Below are positions 10,124 to 19,029 of a stretch of DNA of 64,000 nt, one piece after another. Below the pieces are notes generated by a model. The model was not told the DNA's origin, ran no database searches, and saw only the letters and a program-made list of their open reading frames with translations. How positions within the stretch are numbered: position 1 is the stretch's first letter; the number at the start of each line of letters is the position of its first letter. Both the position numbers and the translations under genes were made by a program. Origin of the DNA: Plastoroseomonas arctica (lineage in GTDB: Bacteria; Pseudomonadota; Alphaproteobacteria; Acetobacterales; Acetobacteraceae); assembly GCF_018128965.1 (NCBI RefSeq), contig NZ_JAAEDH010000012.1:80555-144554 (forward strand). The letters are read 5' to 3'.

Positions 10124-10336
10124 ATGCAAGACACCCGAAGAGATCTGGAATTTGCGTTGCTGTTGTCGCGACAGCGGACCTGCAGCGAGGCGGTGTTGCG
10201 CTCATGCGAGACGGTGGAAAGTGTCAGTGTCCGCGCGACGCGGATACAGATTACAGCTGAGGCACTGGCGAAGCAGCTAGATCGATGCTTATCGATCGTG
10301 AACGCTAAGCAACGGCGGCAGCGTTATCGGCGATAG
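10124..10336 (+). CDS. small hypothetical protein
   Basis: 70 residues, starting two bases after the Crp/Fnr stop with a GTAGGA element just upstream, so it could be co-translated. The sequence is arginine-rich and helical (SRQRTCSEAVLR, TAEALAKQLDRCL) with no known motif. It may be a real small cytosolic protein; length and context alone do not prove it. Confidence 0.4.
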   Translation: MQDTRRDLEFALLLSRQRTCSEAVLRSCETVESVSVRATRIQITAEALAKQLDRCLSIVNAKQRRQRYRR

Positions 10337-10864
10337 CGCGGAACTCGCGGGTCACTCGGGGCTTCTAATTCGCTCCCCATCAGCCGCCGTATAAAGCGGG
10401 CACCACCTTGATCCGCTAGGAGCCGTTTGGCACTTGATCGCAGGCGCCCGCGCGCCAAGGGTTACAACCCGAACCCTGAGCTTCACACCCCTGCCAGATA
10501 ACCGCCGCACGCCCCTTGCTGCGGTGCGGGTCCGCATTGGCTGGCGGAGGTGCGTTTAACTTGGCCGCACTCTGGAGGCAGCGCACCCCTCCGGCGAGCA
10601 CCGCCTACCTCCTCTTGCTGCTCGAACGCATTGCCGCACACCCGATCAAGCGCATCGCACGCATCCGGCAGCGGAGGACACTCATCATCGCGCATGGGCG
10701 GCGGTTAGAGAGACACAAGGCCTTCGGGCTCTTGGGGCGCCAGACCGATGGGCGCCGCACCACACGCGCCATGCACTCAGGCCCCATCACACGAATCGCG
10801 GATAGACCTCGCTGCGCCCGGCGCCTCGCTTGTCGGTGCCATGGCCTTGGCGTAACAGCCGCGC
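10337..10864. other. intergenic, nothing recognised
   Basis: Roughly 530 bases between the Crp/Fnr unit and the polyketide synthase operon. Frames on both strands are compositionally arginine/alanine-rich and show no domain. The operon promoter should lie close to 10864. Confidence 0.4.
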
Positions 10865-11929
10865 ATGTCCCAGGTCTTCATCAATCGGATCGCCTGCGCT
10901 GTTCCGCAACATCAGGTACATGACGCGTTCACCATTCTGGTCGGCCGCTATGTCCTCGATGGGCGCAATTCCACCACCTTCCATCGCATGGCGGCGCGCA
11001 GCCAGATTGAGAAGCGATGGTCTGTGCTGGAGGCATCGGAACCGCGGGGTAGCGGAACCACGTGCGGCTTCTACGCGTTCGGGCAGCCCTACCCTTCGAC
11101 CAAGACGCGCATCGCCCGCTTTGAAAGCGAAGCGCCCGCCCTCGCGCAGATGGCCCTGGACCGATTGGGCCTCGCCGATGAAGCAAAGGGCGTGACGCAC
11201 ATCATATTCGCCAGCTGCACGGGCTTCGCCGCACCGGGCCTCGACCAGTGGGTGGTCAACGAATACGGCATCCGCGGCAGTGTCGAGCGGACCGTTATCG
11301 GCTTCATGGGATGCCAGGCGGCCATCAATGCAATGAAATCGGCCTGGCACATCGTGCGCAGCGATCCGGGCGCGCGGGTGATCGTGATGTGCCTGGAACT
11401 CTGCACGCTGCACCTGCAGGGCACCACGGCCATGGAGCAGCTTCTGTCCTTCCTGATCTTCGCCGATGGCTGCGCCACCGCCCTTGTCACCGCCGATCCC
11501 GGTGGCATTCGTGTCGATGGATTCCACGCCGCGCTGGTGCCGCAGGCGGCGGACCAGATCACCTGGCACATCGGTGACAGCGGCTTCGACATGACGCTCT
11601 CGGGCCTGGTTCCCTTCACCGTCGCCCACGCGATGCCGATGCTCGCCGAGGCGATGCTGGGCGGCGCCAGGCCCGCCGATGTCGATCTCTGGGCGGTTCA
11701 TCCCGGCGGGCGCACCATTCTCGACGCGGTGTCCCATGGGCTCGACCTGCCCGAGGGTGCGCTCGCGGAAAGCCGCGCCGTGCTGCGGGAGCACGGCAAC
11801 ATGTCCTCGGCCACGGTGATGTTCGTGCTGCGCGACATGATGGCGAAGCAGACGCCCGGCCAGTTCGGCTGCGCCATCGCCTTCGGACCTGGCGTCTCCG
11901 CCGAAACCATGCGCTTCACGACCGTCTGA
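10865..11929 (+). CDS. type III polyketide synthase (chalcone synthase-like)
   Basis: 354 residues, the usual length of the family. All three catalytic residues are visible in their motifs: Cys in GFMGCQAAINAM, His in WAVHPGGRTILD and Asn in EHGNMSSATV. The upstream ASCTGFAAPGLD segment corresponds to the conserved thiolase-fold strand. The enzyme condenses malonyl-CoA onto an acyl starter, probably a long fatty acyl chain by analogy with bacterial alkylresorcinol/alkylpyrone synthases. It is the first gene of a tight three-gene operon; its TGA overlaps the next ATG by one base. The starter and cyclisation mode cannot be read from the sequence. Confidence 0.92.
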   Translation: MSQVFINRIACAVPQHQVHDAFTILVGRYVLDGRNSTTFHRMAARSQIEKRWSVLEASEPRGSGTTCGFYAFGQPYPSTKTRIARFESEAPALAQMALDRLGLADEAKGVTHIIFASCTGFAAPGLDQWVVNEYGIRGSVERTVIGFMGCQAAINAMKSAWHIVRSDPGARVIVMCLELCTLHLQGTTAMEQLLSFLIFADGCATALVTADPGGIRVDGFHAALVPQAADQITWHIGDSGFDMTLSGLVPFTVAHAMPMLAEAMLGGARPADVDLWAVHPGGRTILDAVSHGLDLPEGALAESRAVLREHGNMSSATVMFVLRDMMAKQTPGQFGCAIAFGPGVSAETMRFTTV

Positions 11930-12630
11930 TGGCGCGGCGCTCGCTCGGCACGCGCAGCGACGAGACGGAGTGGATGGATGATGCCACGCAGACGGAGGCG
12001 GCGTTCCGCTCCGCGCTCAGGGATCTGGAATTCCTCAACCGCATCTCGTTCGGCTATCGGCCCACCCTGCATTTTCTCGACAGGCTCGTGGCCCGCACAG
12101 GCGCCAAATCCCTTTCCGTGCTCGATGTCGGCGCCGGGGGTGGGGATATGCTGCGGCGTATTCACCGCTGGGGTGGGGATCGCGGCATCGCGGTGGCGCT
12201 GACCGGCCTCGACCGCAGCCCTGCCGCGCTGCTGGCCGCCCGCGACGCCGGGACGCCGGGCGCCTGGATCAGCGCCGATCTGTTCGATCTGCCCGCCGAC
12301 GCGCGGTATGACGTGGTGATCTCGGCGCTGTTCACGCATCACCTTCCCGATGCGGAGTTGGTCCGCTTCCTGGGCTGGATGGCGCAGCACGCAGCGCACG
12401 GCTGGATGATCAATGATCTGCACCGCCATCCCGTGCCCTGGCTGGGGCTGTGGTGCGGGACGCGGCTGCTGCGGCTCGACCCGATGGTGGTGCATGATTC
12501 GACGATCTCCGTGGCGCGCGCCTTCACCCGCCGCGACTGGCAGCGCGTGACGGCCGAGGCGGGCGTCGCGGCGCAGATCAGATGGCAATGCCCCTTCCGC
12601 TGGGCGGTCTCCGCCCAAGCCGAGGGCTGA
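11929..12630 (+). CDS. class I SAM-dependent methyltransferase
   Basis: 233 residues with a Rossmann SAM-binding motif I, VLDVGAGGGDML, motif II-like LTGLDRSPAALL and a motif IV region YDVVISALFTHHL. It starts inside the polyketide synthase stop (TGATG), which implies translational coupling. The likely role is methylation of the phenolic or pyrone product of the synthase, or of its hydroxylated form; O- versus C-methylation cannot be decided. The C-terminal part (WLGLWCGTRLLRL) is hydrophobic and may help to meet a lipidic substrate. Confidence 0.88.
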   Translation: MARRSLGTRSDETEWMDDATQTEAAFRSALRDLEFLNRISFGYRPTLHFLDRLVARTGAKSLSVLDVGAGGGDMLRRIHRWGGDRGIAVALTGLDRSPAALLAARDAGTPGAWISADLFDLPADARYDVVISALFTHHLPDAELVRFLGWMAQHAAHGWMINDLHRHPVPWLGLWCGTRLLRLDPMVVHDSTISVARAFTRRDWQRVTAEAGVAAQIRWQCPFRWAVSAQAEG

Positions 12631-12638
12631 GCGCCGCG

Positions 12639-13730
12639 ATGGATGACCCCGACATCTTGATCGTGGGCGGAGGGCCGGCCGGCGCGGCCGCGGCCATCAT
12701 CCTCGCGCATTCCGGGCGGGGGGTGGTTCTGGTTGAACGTGAACCCGCCCCCCGCGAGAAGGTCTGCGGCGAATTCCTGGGCGCGGATGCCATCCAATGC
12801 CTGCGCGCCCTTGGCGTGGACCCGGCGGCACTCGGCGGCGCGCCGATCGCCGAGGCGAGCATCGCCCGGCGCGGCGGTGGCGAGGCGCGCATGGCGCTGC
12901 CCTTCCTCGCTTTCGGCCTGCCGCGTGCGATCATGGATGCGGCGCTGCTCGACGCCGCGACAGCCGCGGGGGCGACCATTCTGCGCGGCCAGGCGGTGCG
13001 CGATGCCGCGCGCGTGCCAGGCGGATGGTCGCTGCGCCTGGCGGAGGGCACGTTGCTGCAAGCCCCACATCTGATCCTCGCCACCGGGAAGCACGGGCTG
13101 CGCGCGCTGCCTCGGGCCACGGCGGCGGAGGGATGGACCGGGGCGAAGCTGCATCTGACACTGCGCGCGCCGCTCAGCGCCGTCACGCTTCTGCCATTCG
13201 CGGGCGGCTATGCCGGCCTGCAGCCGAGCGCCGGCGATGAGGCCAATCTCTGCGCGGCTCTCGCACCGGGACAGGCGGCCGCGGCGCGCGATGCGGCGGG
13301 CTTTCTGGCGCTGGTCGCTTCGGGTTCGGGGCTGGCCGGCACTCTGCTCGAAGGGGCCGAGCCCAGGATGGCGCGCCCGCTGACCATCGCCGGCGTGCCC
13401 TATGGCTTCCTCCATCGCGACCCGGTGGGCGCGGACCCCGATGTATGGCGCGTGGGCGACCAGTTCGCGGTGATCCCGTCATTCCTGGGGGACGGCATGG
13501 CCATGGCACTCGCCGGCGGCATGGCGGCGGCGAGCTCGATCCTCGCCGGGCAGAGCGCGACGGCGTTCCACGCGGCCTGGCGGCGCAGGCTCGCCACCCC
13601 GATGCGGATCGCGCATGTCGCGAGCCATGTGCTTCGGCGAAGGCCAGATCTTTTCGCGGGCGTCATCGCGCATGCCCCGTCGATGGCGCGCCAGATCGTC
13701 CGGCGGACGCGCGTGCGGTTGCCAGCGTGA
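12639..13730 (+). CDS. FAD-dependent monooxygenase/reductase of the geranylgeranyl-reductase type
   Basis: 363 residues from ATG 12639, eight bases after the methyltransferase stop. The N-terminus has the FAD dinucleotide motif ILIVGGGPAGAAAA and the second strand VVLVEREP, then the CGEFLG segment shared by group A flavoprotein hydroxylases and geranylgeranyl reductases; the GD motif is present as VGDQFAVIPSFLGDGMA. In the operon it would hydroxylate or oxidise the polyketide product (giving a quinone), analogous in logic to the srsABC phenolic-lipid operon of Streptomyces griseus. This analogy is inference from gene types, not a sequence comparison. Confidence 0.85.
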   Translation: MDDPDILIVGGGPAGAAAAIILAHSGRGVVLVEREPAPREKVCGEFLGADAIQCLRALGVDPAALGGAPIAEASIARRGGGEARMALPFLAFGLPRAIMDAALLDAATAAGATILRGQAVRDAARVPGGWSLRLAEGTLLQAPHLILATGKHGLRALPRATAAEGWTGAKLHLTLRAPLSAVTLLPFAGGYAGLQPSAGDEANLCAALAPGQAAAARDAAGFLALVASGSGLAGTLLEGAEPRMARPLTIAGVPYGFLHRDPVGADPDVWRVGDQFAVIPSFLGDGMAMALAGGMAAASSILAGQSATAFHAAWRRRLATPMRIAHVASHVLRRRPDLFAGVIAHAPSMARQIVRRTRVRLPA

Positions 13731-13734
13731 CGTT

Positions 13735-13837
13735 GCCCCACTCTTCGGAGGTATGGCCTTTGATACGGACATCCTCAATGTCTTCGCGGAACTCCTGCAG
13801 CCGGGCCAGATAGCGCGGGAATAAATTACGCATGAAC
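13735..13837 (-). pseudogene. fragment of an OmpA/MotB C-terminal domain
   Basis: Read leftwards, the bases encode NLFPRYLARLQEF, EDIEDVRIKGHTSEEWG and then lose similarity. The RI-x-GHTS-x-x-W motif after a 'PRYL' helix is typical of OmpA-like peptidoglycan-binding domains, including those of ZorB/MotB-type proteins. About 35 codons remain, with lower GC than the neighbours, just after the polyketide operon. It is a remnant of a transferred gene. Confidence 0.45.
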
Positions 13838-13970
13838 AAACCTTGCCACTGTCCGCGGGTACCAGATGCTCTTTGATATGCGCCGGACCTCGACGCAACT
13901 GCGGAAATTGCGCCGTCCCCGCTGATGGTCGTCAGCGCAAGACGGATTTGATTTCTGCCGAGAGGGTGAT

Positions 13971-14903
13971 TCAGGACTTGACGTATTCGCTCCCTCGCAG
14001 CGCTCGTGAGTGGCCCTGGATGAGCACCTCTCCCGCAAGGTGGGCGAGTTTGCACACGGTCTCCGACCGGTCGGCCCGGCCTTGCGCCAGGCCGAGCTCC
14101 GCGCGAAGCCTACTGCGCTCAAGCGTCAGGAATCGGACGGCATCGGGGCGAAGATGCCGCATGCAGGCGGGCACGACGGCGATGCCCATCCCGGCGGCGA
14201 CGAAGTTGATCGCCGCGGCAAGTTCCGGCGCCTCCTGGCCGACCCGCGGGGAAAAGCCGAGGCGAAGGCATTCCGAGACGATCTGGTCCGACAGCCCCGA
14301 GCCGCCGCGCCGAGGATAGAGGATGAAAGGGTCGTCACGCAGCGCCTCCAGCCGCACGGCCCGCCGTCCTGCCGCCGAATGATCGACCGGCACAGCCGCT
14401 ACCATCGGCTCCCGGACGAGCCACTGCACCTCGATGGCCGCATCCGGCGTTAGAGGCGGTCGGACGAAGGCGGCGTCGAGGTCATCGGCCTTCAGCGCGG
14501 CGATGAGCAGAGCACTGCGATGCTCCTCCAGCGCAACTTCCACTTCCGGCCATTGCGCGCGGTAGGTCTTCAGCACCTCGGTCACGAAGGGGCTGAAGGA
14601 GGCCGAGGAGGTGAAGCCGATCCGCAACTTGCCGATCTCGCCCCGCCCGGCGCGGCGGGCCATGGCGACGGCCTGCGCCGCCCGGTCAAGCACGGCGCGC
14701 GTTTCCGCCAGGAAGACGGTGCCGGCGGCGGAGAGCTCGATGCGGCGGCCGATACGGTGGAAGAGCGCGACGCCGAGCTCGGCCTCCAGCGCCTGGATCT
14801 GCTGCGTCAGAGGTGGCTGGGCGATGCCGACGCGCAGCGCCGCTCGGGTGACATTCAGTTCCTCCGCCACGGCGAGGAAGTAGCGAAGATGCCGGAGTTC
14901 CAT
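13971..14903 (-). CDS. LysR-family transcriptional regulator
   Basis: 310 residues from ATG 14903 (MELRHLRYFLAVAEE), the standard LysR start; longer frames are not supported. A winged-helix domain covers residues 1-60 with recognition helix LTQQIQALEAELG, followed by a substrate-binding domain (LRIGFTSSASFSPFVTEVL; FVAAGMGIAVVPACM). It is divergent from the PrpD gene across 95 bases holding two inverted repeats, the usual arrangement for a LysR protein controlling its neighbour. The inducer is probably the organic acid handled by the PrpD/TctC pair. Confidence 0.9.
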   Translation of the reverse strand: MELRHLRYFLAVAEELNVTRAALRVGIAQPPLTQQIQALEAELGVALFHRIGRRIELSAAGTVFLAETRAVLDRAAQAVAMARRAGRGEIGKLRIGFTSSASFSPFVTEVLKTYRAQWPEVEVALEEHRSALLIAALKADDLDAAFVRPPLTPDAAIEVQWLVREPMVAAVPVDHSAAGRRAVRLEALRDDPFILYPRRGGSGLSDQIVSECLRLGFSPRVGQEAPELAAAINFVAAGMGIAVVPACMRHLRPDAVRFLTLERSRLRAELGLAQGRADRSETVCKLAHLAGEVLIQGHSRALRGSEYVKS

Positions 14904-14998
14904 CTTATATGAACAACATATGATCAACCCAATGACAATATATTGGACCATGGGTTGCTCTGCCCTTATGCCTTGCCGAGGAAGCACGGACATATGTC
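14904..14998. promoter_or_regulatory. divergent LysR/PrpD control region with two inverted repeats
   Basis: ATATG-aacaa-CATAT lies at 14907-14921 and CCAATGACAATATATTGG (5-bp arms) at 14929-14946. The first is a T-N11-A type palindrome as bound by LysR proteins. The region is AT-rich compared with the genes on both sides and is the only space for both promoters. Confidence 0.6.
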
Positions 14999-16420
14999 AT
15001 GAGTGAAAACCCCCCCCTCCTCGAAAACGCCACGCGCGACCTCGCGCGCTTCGCCGCCGACCTGCGCTACGAGGACATCCCCCCCGAGGTCATCGCCCAG
15101 GCCAAGCTCTGCCTGCTCGACGGAATCGGCGTCTGCCTCCATGGCTCGACGCTGCCCTGGACGCGCATCCTCCAGCAGGTGACAGCGGCGGAGGGGGGCA
15201 CGCCGGTGGCCTCGCTCTGGGGCACCGGCAGCCGCGGCTCGGTGTCGCAGGCCGTGCTGGTGAACGGCACAGGGGGCCATGCGTTCGAGATGGACGACAT
15301 GCACAAGGAATCGATCCTCCACCCCAATTCGCTCACGACGCCGATCGCGCTGGGGTATGCCGAGGCCAGCCGCGCGACGGGGCGCGATATGCTGACAGCC
15401 ATCGTGGCCGGCTATGAGGTTGGCACCCGCGTTGGAAACGCCGCGACCATGGCGCTCTTCCTGGACGGCTTCCACCCGCAGGGGACCAGCGGCACCTTCG
15501 TCGCCGCCGCCGCCGCCGGGAAGATGCGGGGGCTGAACGCCGTGCAGATGCAGCACGCGCTGGGCATCGCCGGCTCCATGGCTTCAGGCCTCATGGCGGC
15601 GCAGGAAGGCGCCATGGTAAAGCGCCTGCATGCTGGGCGCGCCGCCCAGGCCGGCGTGCTTGGTGCCGAGCTTGCGGCCAAGGGCTTCACGGGGATCAGC
15701 GACATCCTGGAGGCCGGCTATGGCGGCTATCTCAGCAGCTTCTCCAGCCGGCCGGCGCCACAGAAGCTGACCCAGGGCTTGGGCGAGAGCTGGGAAACGC
15801 TGAATGTCGGCTTCAAGATGTACCCAACCGTCACCAGCATCCACACCGCGCTCGACTCGCTGCGGTGGCTGATGGCGGATAATGCGCTGGCGCATGGCGA
15901 CATCGAATTGGTCGAGATCGGCTGCAGCCGCATGACATACGTACACACGGCCTGGCCCTACAAGCCGGCCGGCATCACTGCGGCGCAGATGAACCTCTTC
16001 TTCGGCCTCGCTGTCGTGGCGCTGGGTGGGAATGTGACGACGGCGGACCTCACCGAGGCACGGTTGCGCGACCCTCAAGTGCTAGAGCTCATCGGCCGGA
16101 TGCGCGGCCATGAGGATGCGGAGATCGAGGCCATGGGGCCCTTCTTCCGCCACGCCTGCCAGATGCAGGTCACGACGCGGGACGGCCGCAGGCTGCGACA
16201 CAAGGAACTGGCCCGCCGCGGCAGCCCGGAGAACCCCGTGAGCATCGCTGAAGTTCAGGAGAAATTCCGCGGCAACGTCGCCGGGCTGCTCTCGGATGCC
16301 GAGGCCGAGCAGGTGATCGGCGACGTCGCGCGCTTCGAGACACTGCCGGATGCGGCGCGCATCATCGCCATCCTGGGCACCGACAGAACCGGGGCGGCGC
16401 GCGTCGAGGAGATGGCGTAA
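14999..16420 (+). CDS. MmgE/PrpD-family protein
   Basis: 473 residues, normal for the family (2-methylcitrate dehydratase, cis-aconitate decarboxylase and related enzymes). Family landmarks are visible: GHAFEMDDMHKESILHPNS near residue 95, SGTFVAAAAAGKMRGL, and HAGRAAQAGVLGAELA near residue 200. It probably dehydrates, decarboxylates or isomerises a small carboxylic acid. The stop overlaps the start of the TctC gene (TAATG). Divergent LysR control and the linked binding protein point to uptake and use of a tricarboxylate-like compound; the exact substrate is not visible. Confidence 0.9.
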   Translation: MSENPPLLENATRDLARFAADLRYEDIPPEVIAQAKLCLLDGIGVCLHGSTLPWTRILQQVTAAEGGTPVASLWGTGSRGSVSQAVLVNGTGGHAFEMDDMHKESILHPNSLTTPIALGYAEASRATGRDMLTAIVAGYEVGTRVGNAATMALFLDGFHPQGTSGTFVAAAAAGKMRGLNAVQMQHALGIAGSMASGLMAAQEGAMVKRLHAGRAAQAGVLGAELAAKGFTGISDILEAGYGGYLSSFSSRPAPQKLTQGLGESWETLNVGFKMYPTVTSIHTALDSLRWLMADNALAHGDIELVEIGCSRMTYVHTAWPYKPAGITAAQMNLFFGLAVVALGGNVTTADLTEARLRDPQVLELIGRMRGHEDAEIEAMGPFFRHACQMQVTTRDGRRLRHKELARRGSPENPVSIAEVQEKFRGNVAGLLSDAEAEQVIGDVARFETLPDAARIIAILGTDRTGAARVEEMA

Positions 16421-17385
16421 TGTCGCTCTCACGCCGGAATGTGATGGAAGCCGCCACCGGCCTGGGGCTACTGGGAGTGGGCGTGGCGGAGGCCCAGCCG
16501 CAGGCTATTTCCATGGTGGTGCCCTATGCTCCGGGCGGTGGCACCGACATTGTTGGGCGCAGCTTCGCGCAGCTCTTCGCGCGCGAGCTGAACCGCACTG
16601 TGGTGGTTGAGAACCGCAGCGGCGCCGCAGGGCATATCGGCACGTCGGCCGTGGCGCGCGCGCGGCCGGACGGCAACACGCTGCTCTACTGCGTCAGCAC
16701 GCATATCGTGGTGAACCCGCATCTCCAGCGCGGCCCGGGGACGGAGCTGATCTCGTCGATGACGCCGGTCGTGCAGGCAGCCTCTTACCAATATGTGCTA
16801 GCGGTAGATCCGGACCTCGGCGTCGCCAGCGTGGCGGATCTCATCGCGCTGGCACGCACCCGGAGCCTGACCTATTCGACGGCGGGGGTGGGCAGCAACA
16901 ACCACCTCGCCGCCGTGGTCTTCGCGGATGCCGCCGGCCTGCAGATGGAGCACGTGCCCTACCGTGGCAGCCTCCCGGCACTGCTCGACGTGGTGGCGCA
17001 CAATGTGCAGCTCATCTTCAGCTCGCCGGCGCCGGCGATTCCGTTGGTGCGCGACGGCAAGCTGCGCGCCCTGGCGGTGACGGGCGCTCATCGTTTGGCG
17101 GCACTGCCCGAGGTGCCGACGCTACGAGAGGCGGGGCTGCAAGGCGCCGTCATCAACGGCTGGCACGCGGTCTTCGCGCCAGGTGGAACCTCCCCGGACA
17201 TCCTCGCCATCTATGAGGCCGCGGGCCGCCGCGTCGTCGCCATGGAAGAGTTCGGCGGGCGCATCGCGGTGGAGGGGATGGAGCCGCCGCCGGACCGATC
17301 GATGGAGGCCTTCGCCTCCGCCATCCGCGAGGAGAGCGCCTTCTGGGGCCGCAAGCTCGCGGAGATGCAGATCCGCATGGAGTAG
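16420..17385 (+). CDS. Bug/TctC-family solute-binding protein
   Basis: 321 residues. A Tat- or Sec-like leader (SRRNVMEAATGLGLLGVGVAEAQ) precedes the mature start QAISMVVPYAPGGGTDIVGR, a hallmark of the family; the VVENRSGAAGHIGT loop and LTYSTAGVGSNNHLAAV motif follow. It is a periplasmic receptor for a carboxylic acid. No TctA/TctB membrane genes are adjacent, which is common for the expanded Bug family. Translationally coupled to PrpD. Confidence 0.92.
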   Translation: MSLSRRNVMEAATGLGLLGVGVAEAQPQAISMVVPYAPGGGTDIVGRSFAQLFARELNRTVVVENRSGAAGHIGTSAVARARPDGNTLLYCVSTHIVVNPHLQRGPGTELISSMTPVVQAASYQYVLAVDPDLGVASVADLIALARTRSLTYSTAGVGSNNHLAAVVFADAAGLQMEHVPYRGSLPALLDVVAHNVQLIFSSPAPAIPLVRDGKLRALAVTGAHRLAALPEVPTLREAGLQGAVINGWHAVFAPGGTSPDILAIYEAAGRRVVAMEEFGGRIAVEGMEPPPDRSMEAFASAIREESAFWGRKLAEMQIRME

Positions 17386-18090
17386 GCGAGCTGATTATCC
17401 GGCGATGATCGTCTCGCCGCCGACGGTCCCGCTTTTGCCCATCGCCAGTATTCTGCCCCGGATCATCGCCTCGGCAGACCGGGTGTTCGACGTGGTTGAG
17501 TGGTAGAGAATGGGTATAGCGAAAGCGTTAAAGGCGAGCACGAGCGCGCTCAGACTCCACACCGCTTAACGGACGCGAACGTCAGGTGCCAGTAGGTGCG
17601 CTTCAGAGAAAGTTAGAACCCGATTCCCACCGTTGCAGCGGTAGGAACCGGGTTCCAACCTTCTCTGGGCGCGGCGCCTCCACTCACCCTGATGCAACGC
17701 CTGCGCGCCCGTCGTTAGACGCTTCGAAGCTGCGGGTCTGCGCCTCCATCAGCGCACCTTCGCGGGCGCGACTTATGCCTGGGACTATCCGCCTTTTGGC
17801 CTGGGCGCGCCGACCCTACTACCGGCGGTCGGTACGGAAGCTCCTGTGCGGGTTCGTCCCTGGCCAGAGCTTGTGGCCTTGTCAGCCACCGAGCTGGCCG
17901 GCTTCTTCGCCAGCACTCTGACGGCAGGTGCTCCATGACGGCTTCGCACGCGCAAATCGAAGGACAGCGAAAACCTGAGGTCAACTCCATGGGGCGCTTA
18001 CCGTGGTGGCGCGGTCGCGGCGAGGGACTTCATGCGCGCAGCACCAGCCTCCACCGACAGCCGTGGGGCCGTCGCCTGATGTCTGTCCCC
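17386..18090. other. intergenic region with a long imperfect palindrome
   Basis: No supported gene in about 700 bases. Its only clear structure is the hairpin at 17604-17667, described separately. The remaining frames are shadow-like and arginine-rich. Confidence 0.45.
17604..17667 (-). repeat. 28-bp-arm imperfect palindrome / RNA hairpin
   Basis: Arm 17604-17631 and arm 17640-17667 are inverted copies around the 8-base loop GTTGCAGC; 24 of 28 positions are complementary. In a minus-strand transcript all four remaining positions become G-U pairs, so the hairpin would be fully paired, which suggests it acts as RNA on that strand. It lies between converging units, so a terminator or a REP-type repeat is likely. 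Confidence 0.7.
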
Positions 18091-18510
18091 TCACCCTCTG
18101 CGCTGCCTGGGTGCCTGTGCGGGCGGGTTCTGCATCTCGCGGATCGTTCGCACCAGCGTGTCCGCGTCGCGCAGCAGGTCGGAGCGTCGAAACCGATCGC
18201 AGCCCGGAGCGCCATATCGCTCAGCTTCCTGGGCGGCGAACAGGACCGTGGCGGAAACGAAGCCTCGCCCGAAATCCTCGCGTCCGTTGCTGCGCGCACC
18301 CCGCAGCACGACGGCCGCCGCCGACTCCCGCAGTGAGACCACCCAGTCCTCTGCACGAAGCCCGCATGTCTCCGCCACCACTGCGGCACGGATAAAGGCA
18401 GCACCGTCGACTATCGCCTGAAGCTGGGGGAGCGGCGGCAGCTCGTCCTGCGCCAAAGCCTGACCACCGATCCCCGCCGCCAGGGCCGCGGCCAGCACCA
18501 TCACGCGCAT
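18091..18510 (-). CDS. small secreted hypothetical protein
   Basis: 139 residues from ATG 18510 with a clear signal peptide (MRVMVLAAALAAGIGGQALAQ). The mature part (residues about 22-139) holds the segments VDGAAFIRAAVVAETCGLRA, ATVLFAAQEAERYG and an APGCDRF element; two cysteines may form a disulfide in the periplasm. No known domain was recognised. It is the last gene of a minus-strand run of small genes. A longer frame to 18930 is not credible because the signal peptide would be internal. Confidence 0.65.
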   Translation of the reverse strand: MRVMVLAAALAAGIGGQALAQDELPPLPQLQAIVDGAAFIRAAVVAETCGLRAEDWVVSLRESAAAVVLRGARSNGREDFGRGFVSATVLFAAQEAERYGAPGCDRFRRSDLLRDADTLVRTIREMQNPPAQAPRQRRG

Positions 18511-18614
18511 CCGCCCCTCCACTATGTCTCCGCCACCTTGCCGCATCCGCGATTCGGGGCGCCATCGTGAAGCGCCTCCTGGCAGCCCTGGGCCTGCGTA
18601 CCGAAGGAGCGGTA

Positions 18615-18914
18615 TTATTCGCCGGTCGGCAAGGGACGAGTGTTCGTGGCGATTGCCCTCAGCGTCTCCACTGTCACGGTCTGGTCGGGCAATGCGAGCG
18701 GCATGGGCACTTGTCCCGGCGGGATGATCGCCAGCAGCGCCTCGATCTCGGCCTGCTCCAACAAGCCCTTGTCGGCGAGGGCTTTTATCAAGGCCACGTA
18801 GGCCGTCGACAGAGCCGACGCATAGTTGGTGACAACCGCAAGTTGTTCCTCCAACTCCGAAAAGAACATCCCGGTGCTCAACTCCGCCTGAACACCCATT
18901 AATGGTAGCGGCAT
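18615..18914 (-). CDS. small hypothetical protein
   Basis: About 99 residues from ATG 18914 (MPLPLMGVQAELSTG); an upstream ATG at 18971 would add 19. Mostly helical: FFSELEEQLAVVTNYASALSTA, then ALADKGLLEQAEIEALLAI and a proline-rich turn. No known family. The composition (few arginines, balanced charges) differs from shadow frames, so the gene is probably real. Function unknown; it may act with the neighbouring small genes. Confidence 0.5.
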   Translation of the reverse strand: MPLPLMGVQAELSTGMFFSELEEQLAVVTNYASALSTAYVALIKALADKGLLEQAEIEALLAIIPPGQVPMPLALPDQTVTVETLRAIATNTRPLPTGE

Positions 18915-19029
18915 CGCTTTGACCCTGCAACGACTTTCCGCCTCGCCGCTGATATCCTTCGCTCCATCCAAGTCGGCGGCCGCAGACCTCGGCGAGCCGC
19001 GCGCGGCTGCGGGATGCCGTCGCGTGATG

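Noticed and set aside
17604..17667. The palindrome as a tRNA or riboswitch
   Set aside because: No cloverleaf, CCA end or conserved riboswitch core; a simple stem-loop.
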